From positions 1-7,419 of the forward strand of contig DAIEML010000117.1 of NCBI GenBank assembly GCA_027349615.1: 7,419 nucleotides of DNA, in the 5' to 3' direction. A program made the translations under genes and the position numbers. Below the pieces are notes generated by a model. The model had not been told where the DNA came from. It worked only from the letters and a program-made list of their open reading frames with translations, and did no database searches. The DNA comes from Ignavibacteriales bacterium (GTDB lineage: Bacteria > Bacteroidota > Ignavibacteria > Ignavibacteriales > Ignavibacteriaceae). Shown here one piece after another: positions 1 through 6,849 of this stretch. Position 1 is the first letter of the stretch, and every line of letters begins with the position of its first letter.

Positions 1-34
1 AAGTGATTCCTTTGGAAGAGCCCCGTCGCTCGCT
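1..34. repeat. Direct repeat copy 1 of a triple-hairpin intergenic element (cut by window edge)
   Basis: These 34 bases are identical to 166-199, in the same orientation, at an offset of 165 bases. The copy starts at the window edge and loses its first arm, so it may extend further left. It keeps half of the first stem (GTGA, 3-6), the second hairpin (TTCC-TTT-GGAA, 7-17) and the third (GAGC-CCCGTC-GCTC, 18-31). It is clearly more GC-rich than its surroundings. The function is unknown; an intergenic repeat family is the simplest reading. Confidence 0.9.
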
Positions 35-69
35 CAAACAGACATACTTTAAAAAATTACTTTCCTTTT

Positions 70-93
70 ATCTTAATCGTAATCCTAATCTTG
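70..93. repeat. Degenerate hexamer tandem repeat (consensus ATCNTA, four units)
   Basis: Four consecutive six-base units read ATCTTA, ATCGTA, ATCCTA and ATCTTG, differing mostly at the fourth base. They lie between the two copies of the larger direct repeat. The tract is short and AT-rich, so chance is possible, but the register is kept across all four units. No function is proposed. Confidence 0.5.
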
Positions 94-160
94 CTCATAT
101 GCATCATTCGGCAATTTTAAGTTTGAATTAAACTCAAAAGTATATAAATGCCGCGGGTTC

Positions 161-199
161 TCACGAAGTGATTCCTTTGGAAGAGCCCCGTCGCTCGCT
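161..199. repeat. Direct repeat copy 2: complete triple-hairpin intergenic element
   Basis: Bases 166-199 repeat 1-34 exactly. With the preceding TCACG the element consists of three perfect inverted repeats with no base between them: TCAC-GAA-GTGA (161-171), TTCC-TTT-GGAA (172-182) and GAGC-CCCGTC-GCTC (183-196). It ends 14 bases before the stop codon of the DUF1697 gene, so it lies in that gene's 3' untranslated region when transcribed from the minus strand. There is no clear T-run after the stems, so a classical intrinsic terminator is not supported. An RNA-end or protein-binding structure is possible. Confidence 0.85.
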
Positions 200-213
200 T
201 TTGATCTAAATAA

Positions 214-774
214 TTATTTCCCGTCAATTGCCATTTCATATAATGCACTAACAGTGTTCCAGTTTCTTGTCGTTGCCGGCATTTTCAATTTTCTTTCAAA
301 GAAATTATTATTCAATTTCGTTCTGCCGTAGCCGTTAGGGCAAAATATATAAATTTCTTCTTCGCCTAAATAATATTCATCGGAATCATTATTAGGTACA
401 TCTAAGTTTTTCTTATCCATTAAAACAGAATTTGAATATAAGAATGTAACATATAATTTCTTAGAGTCTTCATTTCTTTTTGCAAATGGATTGTTGTCAA
501 TAATCCGCTTAAGATTTTTTGCATCCCGGATAAAAACGGTAACAGAAAAGCTAAATGTTTTCTCAATCTTATTTTCAATTAATTTAGTAAGCTTCAATGA
601 ATCTTTTTCTTTACTGTCAAATACAACATTTCCGCTTTGGACATAAGTTCTTACGTTTGTTAATTTCAAAGATTCATATAACGCTTGAAGGTCTTGCATA
701 CGAATCATTTTTTGCCCGCTTACATTGATTCCCCGCAGCATAGAAATAAAAGTTTTTGTATTTGAGCTCAACAC
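214..774 (-). CDS. DUF1697 domain-containing protein
   Basis: This 186-residue protein shows the DUF1697 hallmarks in order: LRGINVSG at 13-20, near the N-terminus; YVQSGNVVF at 44-52; NPF at 95-97; and a C-terminal block at 149-179 running from YGRTKL through MPATTRNWNTVSAL. The length is normal for the family. It is a predicted soluble cytoplasmic protein with no signal peptide or membrane segment. The biochemical role of DUF1697 is not established, so none is assigned. The start used is a GTG at 774, with a weak AGAA-type purine stretch just upstream. An ATG at 741 (residue 12) would cut into the first conserved strand, which favours the longer form. It follows the YdeI-family gene after 20 bases, so the two are probably co-transcribed. 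The frame stays open for 42 codons past its TAA. Confidence 0.92.
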   Translation of the reverse strand: MLSSNTKTFISMLRGINVSGQKMIRMQDLQALYESLKLTNVRTYVQSGNVVFDSKEKDSLKLTKLIENKIEKTFSFSVTVFIRDAKNLKRIIDNNPFAKRNEDSKKLYVTFLYSNSVLMDKKNLDVPNNDSDEYYLGEEEIYIFCPNGYGRTKLNNNFFERKLKMPATTRNWNTVSALYEMAIDGK

Positions 775-794
775 TGTTTCTTCAAATTAATGAA

Positions 795-1373
795 TTAGTG
801 AAATTTCTTTTTCTCTTTTAGCATATCAATAAATGTATTGATGCGCTGCGTCCTTGTTTCTGGACGTTTTGCATCAAGAATGCGATAAAGAAATGCATAC
901 CTATTTGCGCTGTTCAGTGAATTAAAGAACTCAATCGTTCCGGGATTTTCATCCATCTTCTTTTGGAAGTCTTCCGGGATTCCAATATTTCTCTGCGATG
1001 CGTAAGCCGCTTCCCATCTGCCATCTTGTTTTGCAATATCAATTTCATTTTGGCCTGAAGGTTTCATTCTGCCAAGCCTAATTAATTCTTCAGCTCTGTT
1101 GCAATTTTTTTTCGACCATTTACTTTTCGGCAGACGATGAGTGAATTTCTGCAGCCAATAAACTTCATCAAAAGGCTTTTTCTGTCCATCTATCCATCCG
1201 TAACATAAAGCTGAATCTAAAGCCTCAGGATAATAAACAGATTTAATGCCGGTTTCTTTTTTGGCAATCTTCATCCAAATTCCGTTTGATTTGGAATTAT
1301 TTTTTTCAAGCCATTTCTCCCATTCTTTTTCAGATTTGAAAAGTAGAATCAGAAGTTCTTTATTTAATTTCAT
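795..1373 (-). CDS. YdeI/OmpD-associated (OmdA) family protein
   Basis: The 192-residue product matches the YdeI/OmpD-associated family, often annotated as bacteriocin-protection proteins. Visible hallmarks are GIWMKIAKK at 31-39; ALCYGWIDGQ at 55-64; the basic RLPKSKWSKKN block at 80-90; DGRWEAAY at 117-124; and a C-terminal OmdA-type helical region at about 134-186 containing ANRYAFLYRILDAKRPETR. It lacks a signal peptide and membrane segments, so it should be cytoplasmic. In enterobacteria, relatives are linked to resistance to cationic peptides and polymyxin through envelope effects, but the mechanism is unclear and transfer to this protein is an inference. The ATG at 1373 has no recognisable Shine-Dalgarno sequence. 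It is the first gene of a probable two-gene unit with the DUF1697 gene and is separated from the stress operon by 169 bases. Confidence 0.9.
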   Translation of the reverse strand: MKLNKELLILLFKSEKEWEKWLEKNNSKSNGIWMKIAKKETGIKSVYYPEALDSALCYGWIDGQKKPFDEVYWLQKFTHRLPKSKWSKKNCNRAEELIRLGRMKPSGQNEIDIAKQDGRWEAAYASQRNIGIPEDFQKKMDENPGTIEFFNSLNSANRYAFLYRILDAKRPETRTQRINTFIDMLKEKKKFH

Positions 1374-1404
1374 ATATCGTTATTTGAAAATTGAAAATAT
1401 TAAT

Positions 1405-1434
1405 TTTGATTTCCGCAAATGAATTTTAATCAAA
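1405..1434. promoter_or_regulatory. 7-bp inverted repeat upstream of the YdeI-family gene
   Basis: TTTGATT (1405-1411) and AATCAAA (1428-1434) are perfect inverted arms separated by 16 bases, 32 bases upstream of the YdeI-family ATG. The geometry could suit a dimeric repressor or a 5' leader hairpin. The region is very AT-rich, so a chance match is quite possible. Confidence 0.2.
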
Positions 1435-1484
1435 TGATCTATAAATTCAAATTACATTTTAATAAAGATGAGAAATTAATTTTA

Positions 1485-1514
1485 CTTATGAAGTTGCCGC
1501 TACCTTATACTCAA
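1485..1514 (-). promoter_or_regulatory. Candidate sigma70-like promoter for the YdeI-DUF1697 unit
   Basis: On the minus strand, TTGAGT (1514-1509) is followed after 18 bases by CATAAG (1490-1485). Each hexamer matches four of six consensus bases. It lies in the only sizeable gap between genes, about 110 bases upstream of the YdeI-family start. No clear Bacteroidota-type TTTG / TANNTTTG pair at the proper spacing was found in this gap. This is a weak prediction in AT-rich sequence. Confidence 0.2.
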
Positions 1515-1542
1515 AGTAATTTTCGCAGTTAAATATGATACT

Positions 1543-3822
1543 TTACTTATAATTTTCTGCAATCTTATTCCTGATAACATAAAGGCAGACGTGCTTGGCG
1601 CCTTCTTTCGAATATCTAAACTTGGTTGTTAGATTGTTGATTAGAAAGCTTACTTCTTCTTTTGTGCGGTTGTCATAAACTTCAAATTTTGGCGAGCCAA
1701 ATTCTTTAACAGCATTTTCAAAAACTGCGTATTGTAAGAATGGCTGAAAGATATGTTCTCTCAAGTTATTAATATAAGTGTCATAAAGCTCGTTATAAAT
1801 TTCAGTATCATGCACATCATCATCATCCGACATTTGCTGTAAATTAATTCCGAATTTCGCTGCAACTTCTTCTCGGTATTTTTTTCTGGTTCTAGTTGAT
1901 ACATCATTTGGAAGCAAATACTGTTCAATCGAATTAAAAAATTGTTCGGTAATTTCAATTGTCTCTCCGGTGTAAGGGCAAACCAGCTTCTCACCAAAAT
2001 CATAATTTGATGCGAAAAGATAATTCTGTATATCTTTGTTTATTCTTTCTTCATTCTGATGGAAAAGTGATTCCTTAATTTCCTGCATGATGTTGTAATT
2101 GTACAATCTGATAATAGAATCAATAAATCCCTTCGGAATGCGCTCAAAATACTGATCATGCTTTTTGAAGAATGACCTGATGTCTTCCATTGTTATTTGA
2201 ACTGCTTCATCAGAATTGCCGTTCAGCTTTTTAGGAATTGAATTAAAGAATTCATTAAAAATATAAAGCGATTCCCTGCCGGAAAATCCTGTCTTCCCTT
2301 CTTTGTCGGATTCTCTAATTATATTTCTTCGAATAGTTTTATTAAACTTTTTGTAATCTTCGTCAGTCAGCCAGTCTGGAATTTTATTTGAATAAATGCT
2401 GAGCTTAAGCAGTAATAAATTTTCATCGCAATATTCTTCATAAATCCCCGGGTCCTCAATCCACTCTTTAATCGCGGGCGATTCTATATTAAGCCGCGAA
2501 CTTATAATTATTTTAGCAAAGTTTTCCAGCACACCCGGAAGAAAATACCTTTTAATTTGATTTCCGAAAGTATGGTAATAAATTTTTACTTCTTCGGAAT
2601 AATTCAAAATGTAGTTAACACTTATTTCAATTATTCGGTCCTTAAAAGATTCTGGCGAGGCAATTTTTTGTTTATCCTCAGGATTCATTACTGCTATAAA
2701 TAATGAGTTCACATTTTCTTCAATATCACCGATCTTATGAAGCCCTTCGCTTAATATTCCATGAAGATTGAGAAAACGTTTTTCATTTTCTCCTTTTACA
2801 TCCATGATCACAAAAACACCGTTGTTCGTCTTTGCATATCGTGAGAAAATGTATTGTATAAGATTACTGTCACGAAATCTCAAGCTAAGCTGCCGCTGAA
2901 GTTCGTCATTCGAGAATGCAATATTTTCAGGCTCTTTATCTGCTGAATTGAAAACACTAATTCCGTAACCGAGTCTCCGGTTATACGAATAACGCTTTGC
3001 ATAAACCATATCAAAAACATCTGCTGGTGATCTTAATCTGTTAATAAGCGCATCGTACAAAGAAGAACAAATTGTGCAGGCATTTTCAGTAAACAGCCAC
3101 TCATATTCTTTTTTATAAAAGAAATCTAATCTTGCTGTGTCTTTCACAAGCTTTTCAAGAATCTCTGCGCGGTATTCTCTTGGAATAATTAATATCGGAT
3201 GATCATGGCTTGGACAAGGAACTTCAAGCTTATCGGAATTTAAATTCTGCGGACGGATTACCGAACCTTTCTGAAAATAATATTCTTCTATCGCTTCTTT
3301 TATAACCGGGGAAATGTTCACACCGATTTTCAAATTATCCAATCGCCAAAGCACTTCATAATTAATTCCTTGATGGCTGTGTGTGTACTCTTCAAATTTT
3401 TGTAAAAGATTATTTAAGAAAGTGCTTTTGCCGCTTCCTGGCGGACCGATAAAAACATAAATTTTATTTTGCTGAGTTCCTTCTCTAAAAGAATCAGCAA
3501 AGCGAAGCAATCTATTAGCAAGCGGAAGATCGGTAAAAAAAGGAGTGTCTGTGTTTTCGACAAATAGCTTATCGCAATTAATAGTTTTGTAATTTATTGT
3601 TTCCGGATCATCTTTGTATTCATCTTCAATTACAACGTAATGATAAATCATATCGCTGAACAACTGAAAAACATTTCTGAAATATAGATGAGTATCTTCG
3701 CGTGCTTTTGCTAAAAAATCACTGAATGGAATTATTGTTCCTTCTTCGGATCTTTTTAATTTCCGGTCAATCAAATTTATAATATCATTCGATTTATTAT
3801 TCCTCGTCATATGCTCAAACAT
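1543..3822 (-). CDS. Second, divergent PrkA-like AAA+ serine protein kinase
   Basis: The 759-residue protein has a PrkA layout but is longer than classical PrkA/YeaG (about 630-645). Walker A is GPPGSGKST at 126-134; the Walker B-like strand is GVFVIMD at 335-341; a sensor-like AVMNPED lies at 377-383; a candidate arginine finger sits in FKDRIIEI at 393-400, followed by SEEVKIY at 409-415 as in PrkA; and GFSGRESL at 512-519 matches the PrkA G-x-S/D-G-x-S/R region. A C-terminal PrkA-type domain follows, with CPYTGETIEI at 615-624. C203, H206, C249 and C252 resemble the paired Cys/His motifs of Bacillus-type PrkA and may bind metal. The family is called a serine kinase, though protease activity has also been reported. 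It begins 3 bases after spoVR. Two starts are possible: ATG at 3822 or ATG at 3810 (residue 5). Confidence 0.88.
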   Translation of the reverse strand: MFEHMTRNNKSNDIINLIDRKLKRSEEGTIIPFSDFLAKAREDTHLYFRNVFQLFSDMIYHYVVIEDEYKDDPETINYKTINCDKLFVENTDTPFFTDLPLANRLLRFADSFREGTQQNKIYVFIGPPGSGKSTFLNNLLQKFEEYTHSHQGINYEVLWRLDNLKIGVNISPVIKEAIEEYYFQKGSVIRPQNLNSDKLEVPCPSHDHPILIIPREYRAEILEKLVKDTARLDFFYKKEYEWLFTENACTICSSLYDALINRLRSPADVFDMVYAKRYSYNRRLGYGISVFNSADKEPENIAFSNDELQRQLSLRFRDSNLIQYIFSRYAKTNNGVFVIMDVKGENEKRFLNLHGILSEGLHKIGDIEENVNSLFIAVMNPEDKQKIASPESFKDRIIEISVNYILNYSEEVKIYYHTFGNQIKRYFLPGVLENFAKIIISSRLNIESPAIKEWIEDPGIYEEYCDENLLLLKLSIYSNKIPDWLTDEDYKKFNKTIRRNIIRESDKEGKTGFSGRESLYIFNEFFNSIPKKLNGNSDEAVQITMEDIRSFFKKHDQYFERIPKGFIDSIIRLYNYNIMQEIKESLFHQNEERINKDIQNYLFASNYDFGEKLVCPYTGETIEITEQFFNSIEQYLLPNDVSTRTRKKYREEVAAKFGINLQQMSDDDDVHDTEIYNELYDTYINNLREHIFQPFLQYAVFENAVKEFGSPKFEVYDNRTKEEVSFLINNLTTKFRYSKEGAKHVCLYVIRNKIAENYK

Positions 3823-3823
3823 T

Positions 3824-3827
3824 TCCT
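3824..3827 (-). promoter_or_regulatory. Shine-Dalgarno-like AGGA overlapping the spoVR stop codon
   Basis: The minus strand reads TAGGAAATG, so AGGA overlaps the TAG stop of spoVR. It ends 1 base before the ATG at 3822, which is too close for a normal ribosome site, and 13 bases before the in-frame ATG at 3810, which is rather far. It therefore does not settle the start. Translational coupling to spoVR may matter more. Confidence 0.35.
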
Positions 3828-5460
3828 ATTTAATAACATCTTTCGTTACTTTTCTATTTTCAACAGTATATAAAACTTTTCTGAATAAAGGCTCAATATC
3901 CCAAATATTATCTGCGTTAAGATTGCTCTCGTTTAATTTCATATTGTCCCAATCAAGTTCCATTGTTTCAAGAAGGACTTTGTTTCCCCAAAGATACTCC
4001 AATCCTATCATTGTGTTCGGAATATATTCCGGATATAATTCTTTCCCTTCAAATTTGTGGTGCAAAAAAAGTGAACCGTCATCTTCTCTGGCAAAAGTTA
4101 TATATGGCGGATGATAAAGGCTGTCGAGTATCATTGATTTATAATCTTTTGCCTTTTTACTTTTCACATAATATTCTTTTACGTTCTTCTCATTGTTAAT
4201 TCGCTGCCCCACTACCATTAGCTTGTAGCGGTCAACAAAATCCTGCTCAATAAAAGTATTTAGAAAAGTCAGATCGCAAAAATTCTCACGGACGTGGAAA
4301 ATAAAATCCTTGCCTTTTCCAGTTGAAGTATCAAATTTTTCCCTGCTGTCAATATCATTTAACTTTCTAAATTCATAGGAGTATTTTCCTTTGTTAGCTA
4401 AATCTTCAATGTGCATAAACAGCCGCCAGCCTATTGCATAAGGATTTAAACCGACTCTTGAAAGTGAAGTAACTTTAGCGTTCACTTTTGCAAATGCAAC
4501 TTCGTGCCCGCGAATTCTGTCGTCCATCAAAAAAAGTTTTTCATGCCAGTAGCTTGCCCAGCCCTCGTTCATAATTTTTGTTCTTATCTGCGGTGAAAAA
4601 TAAAGTGAAGTATCCCGGACAATTCCCATTACAGATTTCATCCATTGATTTTCTTCTTTATTTATGAACTCACTTTCATCAATCAAAAACTGCATCAAAT
4701 CTATTCCATTTTTTTTCTGATGCTCTTTTTGAAATCTTTGAAACAATCCTTCAAACTCCGGATGCTTTTCATTTAATTTCATTAGGAATAATTCTTCACG
4801 CGATTTTTCGGCAGTCTCCACAATCTGATTATATCTATCAATTTCCTCAAGATAAGTCTGCATACTGAAGAGAGATTTATTCTGAAGAAAATAATTGAAG
4901 TAATAATCTATCTGATCCGGCAATTTAAAAAGCGCGTTATCTTCTTTTTCTTTTAATGCATCAAAGTAGCCGACCAAATTATCAATACTGCGTGTGAACT
5001 CAATTACGTAATCTACAATTCTTCCTTTTTGAGATCTTAACCGGGATACAATTCGTTTCTCAGTTAACGCTTTTTCTTTAAAATCATAATCCCAAGTCTG
5101 CTCAAAAAATTTATTGTTCTGAAAAAAATCTATATGAGCAATAACGTGATAGAAAATCATTACATTCATCCAATCCGGATTTTCATTATTATAAAATGAA
5201 ATTGCCGGGCGTGTGTTTATCACTGTTTCATAAGGATTATTCGGATAATATTCATATTCTCCTTTGCCGCGCAAAACTTCTATGTCCTGCAGCCAATAAT
5301 CGTAAAGAGTTGGAATCATATTCTTCGGTGATAGTTCTAGAAGATCTGTATTTGTTACCATGTACTCAAGTGTAGCTTTGTCAAATCGCAGTCCTGCATC
5401 AAGTGCGCGCTCTTTGCAGCCTTCCATTATCTGTTTAGTATGCTGATCAATTAATTCCAT
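3826..5460 (-). CDS. spoVR: SpoVR family protein (YcgB-like)
   Basis: The 544-residue protein is recognised as SpoVR/YcgB by several conserved stretches. These are MIFYHVIAHIDFFQNN at 101-116, corresponding to the AH...FF.NN motif of the family; MNEGWASYWHEKLF at 297-310, the signature NEGWA-x-x-WH; GLNPYAIGWRLFMHIEDL at 337-354; and a C-terminal region with DGSLFLHH at 461-468. The length is slightly above E. coli YcgB (about 510). It is predicted cytoplasmic, with no signal peptide. SpoVR was named for a role in Bacillus spore cortex formation, but the family is widespread in non-sporulating bacteria and its activity is unsolved. Here it lies 6 bases after the DUF444 gene and 3 before the second PrkA-like gene, fitting the PrkA-DUF444-SpoVR stress module. 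No Shine-Dalgarno sequence precedes its ATG; the upstream stretch is A/T-rich. Confidence 0.95.
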   Translation of the reverse strand: MELIDQHTKQIMEGCKERALDAGLRFDKATLEYMVTNTDLLELSPKNMIPTLYDYWLQDIEVLRGKGEYEYYPNNPYETVINTRPAISFYNNENPDWMNVMIFYHVIAHIDFFQNNKFFEQTWDYDFKEKALTEKRIVSRLRSQKGRIVDYVIEFTRSIDNLVGYFDALKEKEDNALFKLPDQIDYYFNYFLQNKSLFSMQTYLEEIDRYNQIVETAEKSREELFLMKLNEKHPEFEGLFQRFQKEHQKKNGIDLMQFLIDESEFINKEENQWMKSVMGIVRDTSLYFSPQIRTKIMNEGWASYWHEKLFLMDDRIRGHEVAFAKVNAKVTSLSRVGLNPYAIGWRLFMHIEDLANKGKYSYEFRKLNDIDSREKFDTSTGKGKDFIFHVRENFCDLTFLNTFIEQDFVDRYKLMVVGQRINNEKNVKEYYVKSKKAKDYKSMILDSLYHPPYITFAREDDGSLFLHHKFEGKELYPEYIPNTMIGLEYLWGNKVLLETMELDWDNMKLNESNLNADNIWDIEPLFRKVLYTVENRKVTKDVIK

Positions 5461-5466
5461 AATTTT

Positions 5467-6831
5467 TTAACTAATTAAAACTTTGATACCTTGTACAATT
5501 CTTTCTTCAGTAGCTTCCGAGGCAACAAATGAATCAAGATGCAAAACATCAGGATACTTTTCCAGAAGCTTGGATTCCTTTAAATAATTTTCCACAACAG
5601 TATTGTTGTGCGAAGAAAAATTATTTTCTGCAATCGTAATTCCGACACGGCTTGCGTATTTTAAAATCTTCTCCAGCTCCTTTACTGATTTCATTTCATC
5701 ATCTTCCCAATCATCGCCGTCGGTTCCATGAAATACATAAATATTATAATCTCGTGCTAAGTGTTCTTCTTCAACAATTCTATTTACCATTTCATAAGCT
5801 GATGAAACATCAGTTCCCCCGGCAACTGATTTGTTGAAGTAAGTATAAAAATCCGGAACCTCTTCGGCATCTGTATCGTGAACAATAAATCTGCTTACAA
5901 CTTGTCTTTTATATTGATAAACAAGCCAGCTGTTTATATAAATATGCTGTGTTACAACTACTTCGGTCGGCTTGCCCTGCATTGAACCCGAATAATCCCG
6001 CAAGAAGAAAACTATTGCCTGCGATTCAAAATCTCTTTCGCGTGAAAGTATATGATAAATTCTATCATTCGGAGTAATTATCATTTTTGTAGAATCAACC
6101 GGCTCATCAATTGAGATATTGCCTAGAGCCAAGTTTGTTTTCACAACTTGCTTCAAAGTTGATTTTTTGTCGATTATCTGTCCATGTCCGCGGAATTTAT
6201 CGGTTAAATCATAAGTAAATTTTGTAAGCGAAGTTTTCTTTCCTTTTTCTTTTATATTCGGAAGCTCAAACTGTTCGGTAAGTATTCTTCCTATTTCATA
6301 AGCTTCGGCGCCCATTCCATGCTGCCCGCCTTTACCTTGCCCGGCGCCTTGTCCTTCACCTTCGTCTTCACGCAAAGATTCTTCTTCAATAATTTCTCCT
6401 TCTTCTTCTTCGCCGTTTCCTCCTGTGCTGGAGCCTTCGGGGCCTGATGGAGCACCATTCCAATGATAAAATTTTTCTTCGTTTGTCGTCGGAATAATTA
6501 TCGTTTTTCCCTTGCCGTCTTTGGATGGTTTTACAAGTCTGCCTAATTTTATTTTCCTCGGGAAGCCGTCTTTTTCTCTCAGCTTATCACGCTCCAATAA
6601 TTTATCGAGAGTAAACAATCTGCTTTGGGTAGTACTTTCAGCATTAAAGTGAAGCAAGAAATCATTATCTCGAAAATCATAAAAACTCATGCGTAGTTTT
6701 GATGAATTAGGGAAAAACGAAGAATCATTATTTGGAGAAAAATTATTTTTTGTTTCTTCAAGTATTTTTTCTGCACGTTTCTGATTACTCTTTTTTCCCT
6801 TTGGGATTAAATCCTTTTTTCCAGCAGTCAT
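5467..6831 (-). CDS. yeaH: DUF444 (YeaH/YhbH) von Willebrand A-like protein
   Basis: The 454-residue protein has three parts. A basic N-terminal region (1-125) is followed by a low-complexity Gly/Glu-rich linker (about 126-175, including EEEEGE and GQGAGQGKGG), then a C-terminal DUF444/vWA-like domain. LPNI at 190-193 is typical of YeaH. The metal-site motif D-x-S-x-S appears as RDYSGSM at 278-284, followed by GGTDVSSA at 338-345 and TDGDDW at 370-375, which match the GGT-VSSA and SDGDNW blocks of E. coli YeaH. This points to an intact metal-ion-dependent adhesion site. In enterobacteria, yeaH is co-transcribed with the PrkA-type kinase yeaG and the pair is induced in stationary phase and nitrogen starvation; a partner role for the kinase is inferred here. 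The ATG at 6831 follows the upstream prkA stop by 18 bases and has only a weak GAAG-like site. Confidence 0.95.
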   Translation of the reverse strand: MTAGKKDLIPKGKKSNQKRAEKILEETKNNFSPNNDSSFFPNSSKLRMSFYDFRDNDFLLHFNAESTTQSRLFTLDKLLERDKLREKDGFPRKIKLGRLVKPSKDGKGKTIIIPTTNEEKFYHWNGAPSGPEGSSTGGNGEEEEGEIIEEESLREDEGEGQGAGQGKGGQHGMGAEAYEIGRILTEQFELPNIKEKGKKTSLTKFTYDLTDKFRGHGQIIDKKSTLKQVVKTNLALGNISIDEPVDSTKMIITPNDRIYHILSRERDFESQAIVFFLRDYSGSMQGKPTEVVVTQHIYINSWLVYQYKRQVVSRFIVHDTDAEEVPDFYTYFNKSVAGGTDVSSAYEMVNRIVEEEHLARDYNIYVFHGTDGDDWEDDEMKSVKELEKILKYASRVGITIAENNFSSHNNTVVENYLKESKLLEKYPDVLHLDSFVASEATEERIVQGIKVLIS

Positions 6832-6849
6832 ATTTTTAATTTCGTCTTC

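Noticed and set aside
3..131. Plus-strand open frame of about 42 codons running in from the left edge and ending NPNLAHMHHSAILSLN
   Set aside because: It overlaps the repeat and the hexamer tract, has no recognisable domain and no visible start, and both strands are open here. It could be the tail of a gene outside the window but cannot be supported.
120..134. AGTTT-GAATT-AAACT hairpin between the two repeats
   Set aside because: The five-base A/T-rich stem does not extend outward and is expected by chance in this sequence.
1..199. The two repeats considered as CRISPR units or as att sites
   Set aside because: There are only two copies, with a spacer of more than 130 bases, no cas genes, no integrase and no tRNA gene. 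The internal triple-hairpin structure does not fit either.
1514..1548. Inverted repeat AAGTAA / TTACTT at the 3' end of the second PrkA-like gene, considered as a terminator
   Set aside because: It has only 6 A/T-dominated pairs, a 23-base loop and no following T-run; it overlaps the stop codon. It is not a convincing intrinsic terminator.
1761..2003. 80-codon minus-strand open frame
   Set aside because: It lies wholly inside the second PrkA-like gene in another frame, and its composition (Met/Ile/Leu-rich, no domain) is that of a shadow frame.
3923..4199. Two overlapping plus-strand open frames of 63 and 78 codons
   Set aside because: Both are antisense to the conserved C-terminal part of spoVR and have no recognisable features or ribosome site.
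5652..5837. 61-codon plus-strand open frame
   Set aside because: It is antisense to the metal-site region of the DUF444 gene, which is clearly the real coding strand.
6301..6480. Gly/Glu-rich tract in the DUF444 gene considered as an expanded repeat or assembly artefact
   Set aside because: YeaH/YhbH proteins normally carry a Gly-rich low-complexity linker at this position, and the frame is intact on both sides.
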